64,000 nucleotides of DNA, from positions 124,001-188,000 of the forward strand of contig JAFWBM010000039.1 in the NCBI GenBank assembly GCA_017507105.1, in the 5' to 3' direction. The translations under genes were made by a program, and so were the position numbers. The DNA is from Bacteroidaceae bacterium (GTDB lineage Bacteria; Bacteroidota; Bacteroidia; Bacteroidales; Bacteroidaceae). Below, one piece after another: positions 29,145 through 38,072 of the stretch (position 1 is the first letter of the stretch; every line of letters begins with the position of its first letter). A model generated the notes under the pieces. That model ran no database searches, was not told the origin of the DNA, and saw only the letters and a list, made by a program, of their open reading frames with translations.

Positions 29145-30479
29145 TCAAGCTTTTTTGTGAGGAAGATACATGTTAAGTAGTATACAACCTATAACTGCAG
29201 ATATCAAAGAGCCGCATATGATACCCAGCTTTGCCTGGTCGAGTAGTGCGCTGCCACCCGTTAGTGAGGCATATGATAGGTCGGCGATAAAGATAGAGAC
29301 TGTAAGTCCTATACCGCACAATGCGCATACACCGGAAAATGATTTCCAGTCGGCGCCGGCAGGAAGGGCTACTATTCCAGCCTTTACAGCTACCCATGAG
29401 AATGTAAATACTCCAATGAGTTTTCCGATTACAAGACCACACATTACAGAGAGACCTACACCAGAGAAAAGACTATCTAAACCCATTGTAGACATATCTA
29501 TGCCAATATTGGCAAATGCAAATACCGGAATTACAAAGTATCCTATAAGTGCATGTAAATTGTCTTCAAGGTCCTGCAAGGGACTGATTAGCTTATCGGC
29601 TGCCGACTCCATACTCTTCAGCTTGTTTATCTCCTCGTGTGACAATATTACAGTCCCATTTTTACTTGAGTCTATAATAGGGAATCCTTCTAGGTTCTCG
29701 CGTATTCTATTGAGGTAGAAACCGCTGCCTTTTTGTAGTGTGGCAGGAACACAGAATGCTGTTATTACACCGGCGATGGTTGCATGTATACCAGAGTTGA
29801 GCATGGTATACCATAGTACAAGACCTGTGAGCAGATAGAAAAATTTATTGTGGACTTTGAGTTTGTTTCCTATTATCATTATTGCGACACATATAGCCGA
29901 CATAATAAGGAATGAGGTGTGTAGGTCCGAACTGTAGAATAGGGCAATTACAATAATACCACCAAGGTCATCGGCAACAGCAAGTGCTGCAAGGAATACC
30001 TTTAATCCGGTGGGAACTCTGCTGCTGAATACAGATAGCACTCCAAGTGAGAAGGCTATGTCGGTAGCCATAGGAATAGCCAGACCACGTTGCATGTCGG
30101 GATTATCGGGACAAAGAACCCAGAAAACCAATACGGGGAAAACCATACCACCGCAAGCGCCGATTATCGGCAGCATTGCCTTCTTGGTGGATGAGAGTTC
30201 TCCGACGAGGAACTCGCGCTTTATCTCAAGACCAACAGAGAGGAAGAAGAGGGCCATTAGGAAATCGTTTATAACCTCGCTGAGGGTTAGTGCATGTCCG
30301 TTGTGGCTGAATAGGTTGAAGTCTCCAATAGAGATGCTGACAACATTCTGCCATAGTTCGAAATACCACTCTTTTGCTGCACTATTTGCACATACTATTG
30401 CCAATATAGCAGCTACAATAAGTAACATGCTTGCCGAAACATATTTCTTCAGCATGCTTTTAAAACTATAATTTGCCAT
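29145..30479 (-). CDS. nhaA: Na+/H+ antiporter NhaA
   Basis: A 444-residue inner-membrane antiporter with about 12 membrane segments. The ion-binding pair is seen in LAALAVADDLGGIIVIALFY (two adjacent Asp), and SVGLEIKREFLVGELSS matches the conserved cytoplasmic stretch. NhaA exports Na+ in exchange for protons, giving salt and alkaline pH tolerance. A hydrophilic insertion of about 45 residues (NRIRENLEGFPIIDSSKNG onward) in the middle is typical for Bacteroidetes. It lies 34 bases after the porin gene with no hairpin between, so the two are probably co-transcribed. Confidence 0.95.
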   Translation of the reverse strand: MANYSFKSMLKKYVSASMLLIVAAILAIVCANSAAKEWYFELWQNVVSISIGDFNLFSHNGHALTLSEVINDFLMALFFLSVGLEIKREFLVGELSSTKKAMLPIIGACGGMVFPVLVFWVLCPDNPDMQRGLAIPMATDIAFSLGVLSVFSSRVPTGLKVFLAALAVADDLGGIIVIALFYSSDLHTSFLIMSAICVAIMIIGNKLKVHNKFFYLLTGLVLWYTMLNSGIHATIAGVITAFCVPATLQKGSGFYLNRIRENLEGFPIIDSSKNGTVILSHEEINKLKSMESAADKLISPLQDLEDNLHALIGYFVIPVFAFANIGIDMSTMGLDSLFSGVGLSVMCGLVIGKLIGVFTFSWVAVKAGIVALPAGADWKSFSGVCALCGIGLTVSIFIADLSYASLTGGSALLDQAKLGIICGSLISAVIGCILLNMYLPHKKA

Positions 30480-30513
30480 GTGTTTTAAATTTTGTTAGAG
30501 TTTATTTTTCTAA

Positions 30514-31776
30514 TCAGAAGTTATATTTCATCATAACACATATACGATGGTTGGTAACAGAGCGCTCTTTCTCAACGCTGCCATCTTCATTCATCTTACC
30601 ATAGCCGACAGTTGTAGGTTCATATTCAACACCAATCTGCATCGCGTTGTGTGTATAAAGTACGCTGGGTGATACTCTCCAGAAATGGTCTATGTTCTTA
30701 TATCCTCTTACGTACATGTATTTCGGATTTACAAACTCTTTGTCGCAACCGAGGTTCTTTCCATAACCTCCGAACAGGCACCATGTCAGTGTTCCTCTCT
30801 TAAGTTTCTGTTTATATGTTATGTCTATCCAACCGGTAACGCTGCTTAGCGAACCATATTCAACCTCACCGTTGTTTTTTATCTCTGTTACACCGTAGCC
30901 ACTGAGCATGTTCAGGTGTGAGGCGTTCTGGGCGTATGTTACACGACCTTTAATACCAAAACCGCCATTTTTATATGAAGCAAAAATTGTAGGAGAGAGG
31001 CTGGTAAGCAACTCATCCGATTTAACTTTCACGCCCATAGAATCGGTGAACTCTGTGCGGGGCTTGATAGTGAGAATGTCAACGCCTGCACCAGCCATGA
31101 ATTTGTCGTTCTTATACATTACCTGAAAATACAATTCGGGTATTATTGCTTTTCGTGCATACTCAAATGAGGTCGCCGATTCATTCAAGTTATTGGCGCT
31201 GGGACCATAAGAGAGATATTGCAGCTGGTATAGTGCTGTTGCTGTAAGTGTAAACTTACCGGTAAGATAGTTGTATCTTAGTTGTGGTGTGCGGCTGAAT
31301 GGGGTAAATGGGGCGCCTGTGGCAAGGCTGAATACGTCAGGCATCATATCTCCCATCATCGGGTGCCATGCTTGTCCTGCCAATATGCTATGCCTCTCCC
31401 AGTCCATCTTGGCGTATGCTTGGCGTATGCGGAGTACAGTGTTGCTTGTTCCAAAACCGGCAAAATCCGACTCTATTTTGGCTGATGTTTTTGCACCGAG
31501 GAACTCCGGACCGGTTATGTTGAGTCCCAATCGTGTAGTAATACTTAGCAGATGTATGTCTGCCCTCTCATTGAGGTCGTCTCCATAGCTGTTCAGATTC
31601 TCATCTTTAGGAATCATGTTGAACTGGTCGCTATTGCTGCTCAGATTTTCCCGTGAATCGAAATCGAGATAGTTTCGTATGAAACCATAGAGCTTGACTG
31701 TTGGTTTATTGTTCTCTTGTGCTATTGCTGTTGTAGCTGCAATAACCATTGCTGCAATAATGAAGATTTTTTTCAT
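30514..31776 (-). CDS. DcaP-like outer-membrane porin
   Basis: A 420-residue protein with a signal peptide (MKKIFIIAAMVIAATTAIAQ, residues 1-20) and an alternating beta-strand pattern ending in the aromatic C-terminal Phe expected of outer-membrane barrels (VMMKYNF). The start KLYGFIRNYLDFDSREN and the motif AKIESDFAGFGTSNTVLRIRQAYAKMDW resemble DcaP-type porins for organic acids. An upstream in-frame start at 31806 would precede the signal peptide and is unlikely. It sits between a DASS anion transporter and NhaA. Substrate is not known. Confidence 0.8.
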   Translation of the reverse strand: MKKIFIIAAMVIAATTAIAQENNKPTVKLYGFIRNYLDFDSRENLSSNSDQFNMIPKDENLNSYGDDLNERADIHLLSITTRLGLNITGPEFLGAKTSAKIESDFAGFGTSNTVLRIRQAYAKMDWERHSILAGQAWHPMMGDMMPDVFSLATGAPFTPFSRTPQLRYNYLTGKFTLTATALYQLQYLSYGPSANNLNESATSFEYARKAIIPELYFQVMYKNDKFMAGAGVDILTIKPRTEFTDSMGVKVKSDELLTSLSPTIFASYKNGGFGIKGRVTYAQNASHLNMLSGYGVTEIKNNGEVEYGSLSSVTGWIDITYKQKLKRGTLTWCLFGGYGKNLGCDKEFVNPKYMYVRGYKNIDHFWRVSPSVLYTHNAMQIGVEYEPTTVGYGKMNEDGSVEKERSVTNHRICVMMKYNF

Positions 31777-31811
31777 GATATGTTTTTGTTGTTTGTTTTG
31801 CTGCATATTAA

Positions 31812-31846
31812 AATTCTATGTGGACGAATTTTGTCCACATAGAATT
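31812..31846 (-). terminator. Terminator of the DASS transporter gene
   Basis: AATTCTATGTGGAC (31812-31825) and its perfect complement (31833-31846) enclose a seven-base loop. On the minus strand TTTTAA follows. It abuts the transporter stop codon and lies 36 bases upstream of the porin ATG. Confidence 0.8.
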
Positions 31847-31847
31847 G

Positions 31848-33293
31848 TTATCCGAAGAATCCGGTTCGTCCTATAATTACAAGCGTAGTATACCCTAATG
31901 CAAGTGAGAATACACCTATGATAACTCCTACAATGCACATTTGGGAGGATTTTATAAGCCCGGTAGAATATGCAATGGCATTAGGAGGTGTACTTATGGG
32001 TAGTGCCATTGCGAATGAAGCCGATAATGCTATTCCTATAAGCAGTGTGCCGATGCCGCCATATTCGTCGAGTAGCGGCCCCATACCTTTACCAACCGCT
32101 GCAAGAATAGGTACCATAAGGGCTGCTGCAGCTGAGTTCGAGATAAAAGTTGATAGTAGCCAGCATATGACACCGCTACCTATAAGAACCAATAGTACAG
32201 GCCACTCGGTGAATGGTATAGATTCTACAAGCGTCTTGGCAAGGCCGGTCTTATCCATACCGACTCCTAGGGCAAAACCTCCTGCTACCATCCATAGTAC
32301 GGCCCAATCGATATCTCTAAGATCTTTCGATTTTATTATTCTAGTGAGGCTGAATATTCCCACAGGAATAAGGGCTACTACATATGAATTGATGCCGGTC
32401 TTCTTCTCGAACATCCATAAAGTAATTGTCAATGCAAGTGTAATGTATATAACAGTGGTTCTCCATCCCTTCTTTGCACCACCTATAATCTTAAGCTGTA
32501 CTTTGTCGGCTTTGAATGGATATAATTTTCTTAGAAGTATCCATGCAAAGGTAAGTATTACCAGCATGAGTGGGGTCATAACCAATGTCCATTGGTCGAA
32601 TCCTATGCCGAGATTTAACCCCTCTGTATTGTTGAGGTAACCCAATGTTATACCGTTTGGGGGTGTACCTATAGGTGTTGCCATGCCTCCGATATTGGCT
32701 CCGATGGGAATTGCAAGGGCTAGTGCTACTCTTCCTCTTTCATCAGATGGTAGGGATTTGAGTACGGGAGTGAGGAATGTAAGCATCATCGCTGCTGTTG
32801 CAGTGTTGCTTACAAACATAGAGAATATCGCTGTTACCAATATGAAACCAAACAAAACAGTGCTGGGGCGTGTTCCGAAAGGTTTTAGCATAGCACGTGC
32901 CAATGTTATGTCTACACCGCTTTTCGAGGCAACGATTGCCAAGATGAAACCACCGAGAAAGAGCATTATGGTTTGGTCGGCAAATGTTGCCATAATTGTC
33001 TTGTAGCTTATAAGTTCGGTTTTTGGTATATCCTCGATAAAGAGTGTTATACCTCCGCTGGATACAGTAAGCAACATTATCACAATAATCAATAATGATG
33101 TTGTCCATGCAGGGACTGCTTCAAGAATCCACATCGTGGCAGCAAAAACAAATATTGCGATTACGCGTTGCTGGAGAACTGTAAGGCCGGCAATACCGAA
33201 TGACTCTATAGGGAGTAGCCATATTGTGGCGGTAAGTATTGCCACAAAAAGAAGTTTAAGTATTCTGGCATTTTTTTTTAGAAATCTTACCAT
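31848..33293 (-). CDS. DASS (SLC13) family sodium:dicarboxylate/anion symporter
   Basis: A 481-residue inner-membrane transporter with about 11 membrane segments. The two inverted-repeat substrate/Na+ loops are seen as FVSNTATAAMMLTFLTPVL and FISNSAAAALMVPILAAVG (SNT and SNS in place of two SNT motifs). IGTPPNGI and STPPNAIAY are the paired Na+-site motifs. VcINDY-like proteins import C4-dicarboxylates or citrate with Na+. The exact substrate cannot be read. It has its own promoter and terminator and precedes the porin and NhaA genes. Confidence 0.9.
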   Translation of the reverse strand: MVRFLKKNARILKLLFVAILTATIWLLPIESFGIAGLTVLQQRVIAIFVFAATMWILEAVPAWTTSLLIIVIMLLTVSSGGITLFIEDIPKTELISYKTIMATFADQTIMLFLGGFILAIVASKSGVDITLARAMLKPFGTRPSTVLFGFILVTAIFSMFVSNTATAAMMLTFLTPVLKSLPSDERGRVALALAIPIGANIGGMATPIGTPPNGITLGYLNNTEGLNLGIGFDQWTLVMTPLMLVILTFAWILLRKLYPFKADKVQLKIIGGAKKGWRTTVIYITLALTITLWMFEKKTGINSYVVALIPVGIFSLTRIIKSKDLRDIDWAVLWMVAGGFALGVGMDKTGLAKTLVESIPFTEWPVLLVLIGSGVICWLLSTFISNSAAAALMVPILAAVGKGMGPLLDEYGGIGTLLIGIALSASFAMALPISTPPNAIAYSTGLIKSSQMCIVGVIIGVFSLALGYTTLVIIGRTGFFG

Positions 33294-33380
33294 GCTGTAT
33301 TTTTAGTTTGTATATCAATCTGGTTTCTTTTTCTTGTTTTTCTTTTGGTAGCTATACCCCCAAGCTAACACAAGACAGCA

Positions 33381-33412
33381 CGAAATTACTCTATAAAGTC
33401 GAGATTATCAAA
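33381..33412 (-). promoter_or_regulatory. Promoter of the DASS transporter gene
   Basis: On the minus strand TTTG (33412-33409), 20 bases, then TAATTTCG (33388-33381). The spacing is ideal; the -7 box is of the TTCG variant. The leader is about 80 bases. Confidence 0.6.
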
Positions 33413-33456
33413 AAAATGTGGTTAAAAATGTAAATAAAAGAAAAATGGAAATTTTG

Positions 33457-33504
33457 AATCAAACCCTAAAGCTTGTACGCACATCCAAGCTTTAGGGTTT
33501 GATT
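33457..33504 (-). terminator. Terminator of the arginine operon
   Basis: An 18-bp perfect stem (33457-33474 with 33487-33504; core AACCCTAAAGCTT) around a 12-base loop. Its near arm touches the argD stop codon. Confidence 0.85.
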
Positions 33505-34631
33505 TATTTATTCAGGATTCTTTTGAATCTAACTATAAATTCTTTTGCTTGCTGCATGCTTAACGATAGTGGAGGTAGCAGCCTTATTACGTTGTTGCCA
33601 CTCACTCCGGTAAATACATGTTCCTCAAAAAGCAGTTGGCGTCGTATCTCCTTTATAGGCTTTTCAAATTCTATGCCTATCATAAGACCTTTGCCTCTTA
33701 TCTCCCTTATACTATCTATTTTGGTCAGTTCTTGCATCAGATAGTTGCCCACTTTGTCGGCATTTGCAATAAGATTTTCGTTCTCCATTACCTCCAATAC
33801 CGATTGTGCTGCTGCACATGCAAGATGATTGCCGCCAAAAGTTGTACCCAATTGTCCGGCCCAGGGAGTGAACTTTGGGCTGATAAGAAGACAACCTATG
33901 GGGAAACCATTGCCTATACCTTTGGCTTGGGTTATTATATCGGGACGAATACCGGCCCATTGGTGTGCAAAAAACTTACCACTACGTCCGCAACCGCTCT
34001 GTATCTCGTCCAATATAAGTGTGGTCTCGGTATCGTTACATGCCTGTTGTAGTTGTTGTAGAAACTGGGTGTCGGGTACTCTGATACCCCCTACCCCCTG
34101 TATGCCCTCTATGATGACAGCTGTTACGTCGCCCTTTGCAAGCTCTCTCTTTACAGTCTCGATATCGCCTAACTCTACATATGTAGTGTGGTTGTTGGCA
34201 TTTATAGGTGCAATTATCTTTGGGTTATCGGTAACCTCTACTGCAAGTGATGTGCGCCCATGAAATGCTTTCTCAAATGATATAACCCTTGTGCGTCCAT
34301 TATGGAAAGATGAGAGTTTTAGTGCATTCTCGTTTGCTTCGGCTCCTGAGTTTACAAGAAATAAAGAGTAATCATTGTAGTTGCTCATATTGCCTACCTT
34401 TTCGGCAACTCTCTCCTGCAATCTGTTGATAACAGAGTTTGAGTAAAAACCCAGTGTTGCAACCTGCTTCTCTATGGCTGTCACGTAGTGCGGATGTGAG
34501 TGACCGATGGAGATTACGGCATGTCCTCCATAGAGATCGAGGTACTCATTGCCGGCATCATCCCAGACATTACACCCTTTTCCTTTTACAATATTTATAT
34601 CGAATAACGGATATACGTCGTATAGTTTCAT
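33504..34631 (-). CDS. argD: Acetylornithine (or succinylornithine) aminotransferase
   Basis: A 375-residue class III PLP aminotransferase. It has YLDLYGGHAVISIGHSHP, the SGAEANENALKL phosphate motif, ETTLILDEIQSGCGRSGKFFAHQ (PLP-Asp) and ITQAKGIGNGFPIG with the Schiff-base Lys. It interconverts N-acyl-glutamate semialdehyde and N-acyl-ornithine. In Bacteroides relatives the acyl group is reported to be succinyl, so the true substrate may be N-succinylornithine. It is the last gene of the operon. Confidence 0.94.
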   Translation of the reverse strand: MKLYDVYPLFDINIVKGKGCNVWDDAGNEYLDLYGGHAVISIGHSHPHYVTAIEKQVATLGFYSNSVINRLQERVAEKVGNMSNYNDYSLFLVNSGAEANENALKLSSFHNGRTRVISFEKAFHGRTSLAVEVTDNPKIIAPINANNHTTYVELGDIETVKRELAKGDVTAVIIEGIQGVGGIRVPDTQFLQQLQQACNDTETTLILDEIQSGCGRSGKFFAHQWAGIRPDIITQAKGIGNGFPIGCLLISPKFTPWAGQLGTTFGGNHLACAAAQSVLEVMENENLIANADKVGNYLMQELTKIDSIREIRGKGLMIGIEFEKPIKEIRRQLLFEEHVFTGVSGNNVIRLLPPLSLSMQQAKEFIVRFKRILNK

Positions 34632-34651
34632 ATCTTACTTTAAATAGCTGA

Positions 34652-35620
34652 CTAGAATGCCGAGGGTTTCAGTATAAGCCCTACAGTCTCGGCAAGGCCG
34701 AAGAGTAGGTTCATATTGTGTACTGCCTGTCCGCTTGCTCCTTTCAATAGGTTGTCTATTATTGATGTTATCAACAGTTTGTTGCCATGCTTTTCAAGGT
34801 GAATGAGGCATTTGTTAGTATTAATAACCTGTTTGAGGTCAATAGGTGTAGGTATAATGTGTGTGAATGAGTCGCGTTCATAGTAGCTCTCGTATATTCG
34901 GTATAGTGTCTCTATGTCTGTATCACACTTTACAACTATTGTGGCAAATATTCCACGTGGGAAATCTCCTCTATAGGGTATGAAATCTATTGAGCCGTCA
35001 TAATCGGGTTGCAGGGTCTTTATACTCTGCATTATCTCGGGGATATGTTGATGTTCAAACGGCTTGTATATACTCATGTTGTTGTTGCGCCAACTGAAGT
35101 GTGTCGTGGCTGATGGTTTGACACCTGCACCGGTGCTTCCTGTGATGGCATTCACCGAGATGTCGCCGTTCAAGAGGTGCTCTTTAGCTAATGGCAACAA
35201 TCCTAACTCTATGCATGTCGCAAAACATCCTGGGTTTGCGACATAACGGCTTTTACATGTGTGGCGTCTGTTTAGCTCGGGTAGTCCGTAGATGAAATCG
35301 TGCTCGTTGCTCTTTATTCTGAAGTCCATCGATAGGTCAATCACTTTCAGCTCATCCGGCAATTGGTGGTTGTCGAGGAACTTTCGCGTATCACCATGTG
35401 CTGTACAGAAAAAGAGAAGGTCTATATCCTCCAATGGCAATTCGTTTGTGAAAACAAGGTCTGTCTCGCCAAGCAATCCACTATGTATATCAGTTATCTT
35501 GTTTCCTGCATTACTGCTGCTGTTTACAAAACATATTTCAACATCGGGGTGTCCTATGAGCAGACGTAACAATTCGCCAGCTGTATATCCTGCACCTCCT
35601 ATAATTCCTACTCGTATCAT
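34652..35620 (-). CDS. argC: N-acetyl(succinyl)-gamma-glutamyl-phosphate reductase
   Basis: A 322-residue NADP-dependent reductase. The Rossmann start is VGIIGGAGYTAGELLRLL; the catalytic Cys lies in YVANPGCFATCIELGLLPL; the substrate stretch GSTGAGVKPSATTHFSWRNN follows, then the C-terminal GASGQAVHNMNLLFGL. It reduces the acyl-glutamyl phosphate to the semialdehyde. It lies between argG (six-base gap) and argD. Confidence 0.95.
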   Translation of the reverse strand: MIRVGIIGGAGYTAGELLRLLIGHPDVEICFVNSSSNAGNKITDIHSGLLGETDLVFTNELPLEDIDLLFFCTAHGDTRKFLDNHQLPDELKVIDLSMDFRIKSNEHDFIYGLPELNRRHTCKSRYVANPGCFATCIELGLLPLAKEHLLNGDISVNAITGSTGAGVKPSATTHFSWRNNNMSIYKPFEHQHIPEIMQSIKTLQPDYDGSIDFIPYRGDFPRGIFATIVVKCDTDIETLYRIYESYYERDSFTHIIPTPIDLKQVINTNKCLIHLEKHGNKLLITSIIDNLLKGASGQAVHNMNLLFGLAETVGLILKPSAF

Positions 35621-35626
35621 ATTGTA

Positions 35627-36829
35627 TTATATTTTTTCATCGGGATGGTTAAGATAATATGCGCGAAGTGGTGTAGAGGTTACCTTGATGAATCCTTTTG
35701 CATCATCGGCGCTCCAGCCTTTTTGCATCTCTCCATATTCTCCAAGTTTGTTCTTAACCAGGTCGTTTGGCGACTCTACACCAACAGTCTCGAAATGTTT
35801 GGGCATCAGTTTTAGTATGACGCTACCCGATACATTGCGTTGTGAGCTCTCGAGCATGGCCTCAATATCACGCATTACAGGCTCGAGATATTGGCTCTCG
35901 TGAAGGAACATTCCATACCAGTTTGCTACCTGGTCCTTCCAATACTGTTGCCATTTACTCAAAGTGTATTTCTCCAGGAATCTGTGTGCGCCTATTATGA
36001 GCATTGGGGCTGCAGCCTCGAAACCTACACGCCCTTTTATTCCTATTATAGTGTCTCCAACGTGCATGTCGCGTCCTATTCCGTATGGTGCTCCAATCTC
36101 TTCGACTTTTTGTATAGCTTTTATGGGATCATCAAACTCTTCACCATTTACAGCTGTGAGCTCTCCATGATTGAATGTAAGTCGCAACTCCTCCTCTCCC
36201 TCTTTTTCTACTTGCTTAAGGTATGCACTCTCGGGCAGCCCCTGGGCCGAGTCTAGAATCTCTCCTCCGCATATAGAGGTTCCCCAGATACCAACGTTGT
36301 ATGAATATTTTAATTTGGTAAAGTCTGCATTAAAACCATTATCGTTAAGATATTTGACCTCATATTCGCGTGTCAATGCCATGTCACGTGTTAGGGTTAT
36401 AATCTCTACACCCGGTGCCAGAACAAGGAATGTCATATCGAAACGTATCTGGTCGTTTCCGGCGCCAGTCGAGCCGTGTGCTATTGCTGAGGCTCCTATC
36501 TCGTTTGCGTATCGTGCAATAGCAAGTGCCTGGAAAATTCTTTCTGATGATACTGATATGGGGTATGTCCCGTTACGCAGTACATTTCCGTAAACCATGT
36601 AACGCAGACTCTTGTTGTAATATTCTTGTGTGACATCGAGTGTCACATATTTTTTAGCACCAAGCTTGTATGCATTCTCCTCGTTTTGTCTTAACTGTTC
36701 GGGGCTGAATCCTCCGGTATTTGCACATGCTGCATATACCTCGTAACCTTTCTCTTTTGCAAGGTACATAACGGTAAATGAGGTGTCGAGTCCGCCACTG
36801 AATGCAACCACTACTTTCTTCTTGCTCAT
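35627..36829 (-). CDS. argG: Argininosuccinate synthase
   Basis: A 400-residue ATP-dependent ligase joining citrulline and aspartate. The pyrophosphatase loop is VAFSGGLDTSFTVMYLAKEKG; AHGSTGAGNDQIRFD and YSYNVGIWGTSICGGEILD are conserved. The protein belongs to the shorter Bacteroidetes-type branch rather than the E. coli type. It sits between the GNAT gene and argC. Confidence 0.95.
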   Translation of the reverse strand: MSKKKVVVAFSGGLDTSFTVMYLAKEKGYEVYAACANTGGFSPEQLRQNEENAYKLGAKKYVTLDVTQEYYNKSLRYMVYGNVLRNGTYPISVSSERIFQALAIARYANEIGASAIAHGSTGAGNDQIRFDMTFLVLAPGVEIITLTRDMALTREYEVKYLNDNGFNADFTKLKYSYNVGIWGTSICGGEILDSAQGLPESAYLKQVEKEGEEELRLTFNHGELTAVNGEEFDDPIKAIQKVEEIGAPYGIGRDMHVGDTIIGIKGRVGFEAAAPMLIIGAHRFLEKYTLSKWQQYWKDQVANWYGMFLHESQYLEPVMRDIEAMLESSQRNVSGSVILKLMPKHFETVGVESPNDLVKNKLGEYGEMQKGWSADDAKGFIKVTSTPLRAYYLNHPDEKI

Positions 36830-36853
36830 ATTCTGTAACTCTTTATTCTGTTT

Positions 36854-37426
36854 TTACTTTTCTTCTTTCTTTGTATGTTTTGCGGGGTCGTATAGCATAG
36901 CTGTGCATATACAGTATTTGCGGTCTGTACGCATAAGTACATCATGATTTACGCAACCCTGACATCCTTTCCAGAATGCCTCGTCATCGGTTAGTTCCGA
37001 GAATGGTACGGGGACATATCCGAGTTCGGTGTTTATCTTCATTACAGCTCCACCGCTGGTAAGTCCGAAAAGTTTTGCATTGGGCCACATCTTGCGTGAT
37101 AACTCAAATGCTTTCTTCTTTATGCGTTTTGCCAATCCGTGACGACGGAATGCTTCTGAAACTATGAGACCCGAATTTGCTACGTATTGTTTGTTGCCCC
37201 AACTCTCAATATAGCAGAAACCTGCAAATTTCTCTCCAGAAAGTGCTATCACTGCTTTTCCTTCACGCATCTTCTGGGTTACATATTCGTGGGTCCTTTT
37301 TGCGATTCCTGTGCCACGTACTTTGGCTGCGGCACTTATGGTCTCTAGAATCTCGTTTACATATTTCTCGTGCGATGCGTCTGCTATTATTACTTTTATG
37401 TCGTCTGTTTGATTGTTTGTCTCCAT
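36854..37426 (-). CDS. GNAT acyltransferase of the arginine operon (candidate N-acylglutamate synthase)
   Basis: A 190-residue GNAT protein: IIADASHEKYVNEILETISAAAKVRG, acyl-CoA pyrophosphate loop VSEAFRRHGLAKRIKKKAFE, and a C-terminal Cys-rich end (GCQGCVNHD, RKYCICTAMLY). It starts seven bases after argR and precedes argG. No classical argA or argJ is seen, so it is a good candidate for the first step, acylating glutamate. The acyl donor (acetyl- or succinyl-CoA) cannot be told from sequence. The frame extends to 37489, but METNNQ at 37426 avoids overlap with argR. Confidence 0.8.
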   Translation of the reverse strand: METNNQTDDIKVIIADASHEKYVNEILETISAAAKVRGTGIAKRTHEYVTQKMREGKAVIALSGEKFAGFCYIESWGNKQYVANSGLIVSEAFRRHGLAKRIKKKAFELSRKMWPNAKLFGLTSGGAVMKINTELGYVPVPFSELTDDEAFWKGCQGCVNHDVLMRTDRKYCICTAMLYDPAKHTKKEEK

Positions 37427-37433
37427 CTTAGCA

Positions 37434-37916
37434 TTATAAATTAGGTATAATTGTTCGTAGTACCTTAAGTACAGCACTTCTGGTGACACCTTCTGCTATT
37501 ACAAGCATCACTGTGTCGTCACCTGCAATGGTTCCTGCAATTTCGGGAAGGTCATATGTATCTATATGGTAAGCAAGTGTGCTTGCATAACTGGGCTTGG
37601 TGCGTAGCACTGCAATGTTGCCCGAGAATTTTATTGATAAGAAACCGTTTATTTCGTGTACAGGTGAAATGGGGCGTAACTCGCCATCCTCTCCTTCTCG
37701 TCTATGTTGGTGGGGACGTGTTAATACGTATCTGTATTTCCCTTGTACTCCAACACTTTTTACAACTCTCAGTTGATGAAGATCGCGTGATAGTGTTGCC
37801 TGTGTAAGTTTATATCCCTCCTTTGTAAGTTCGTTCAACAACTCTTCCTGACTGCCTATCTCTTGTGTTGAGAGTATCAGGCGTATTGTGTCGAGACGTG
37901 AATTCTTTATTTTCAT
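37434..37916 (-). CDS. argR: Arginine repressor ArgR
   Basis: A 160-residue regulator. The winged-helix N-terminal domain (LDTIRLILSTQEIGSQEELLNEL, LTQATLSRDLHQLRVVK) is followed by the hexamerisation/arginine-binding domain ending IAGTIAGDDTVMLVIAEG, where the GTIAGDDT stretch holds the two Asp that bind arginine. It leads the operon it presumably controls; a palindrome overlaps the likely promoter. Confidence 0.94.
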   Translation of the reverse strand: MKIKNSRLDTIRLILSTQEIGSQEELLNELTKEGYKLTQATLSRDLHQLRVVKSVGVQGKYRYVLTRPHQHRREGEDGELRPISPVHEINGFLSIKFSGNIAVLRTKPSYASTLAYHIDTYDLPEIAGTIAGDDTVMLVIAEGVTRSAVLKVLRTIIPNL

Positions 37917-37938
37917 TATTGCTTTTATTTTGTCTGTA

Positions 37939-37970
37939 CAAAAATAGGTATAATTTGTTTATGTACATAA
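37939..37970 (-). promoter_or_regulatory. argR operon promoter with candidate ARG box
   Basis: On the minus strand TATTTTTG (37946-37939) is a clean -7 box. The -33 area is covered by the palindrome TTATGTACATAA (37970-37959). ArgR operators are AT-rich palindromes, so self-repression by occlusion is plausible. The sequence does not match the E. coli ARG box closely. Confidence 0.45.
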
Positions 37971-38008
37971 TAAAAATACAATAAAATTTTATTTTATCAG
38001 TAATATTA

Positions 38009-38049
38009 AATAAATATGCAACAATCCTAGTGATTGTTGCATATTTATT
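38009..38049 (-). terminator. Terminator of the inositol-phosphate synthase gene
   Basis: An 18-bp perfect stem, 38009-38026 and 38032-38049 (core ATGCAACAATC), with a five-base loop, 23 bases after the stop codon. Confidence 0.8.
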
Positions 38050-38072
38050 GTATCTCTAATCGGTGTATGTGA

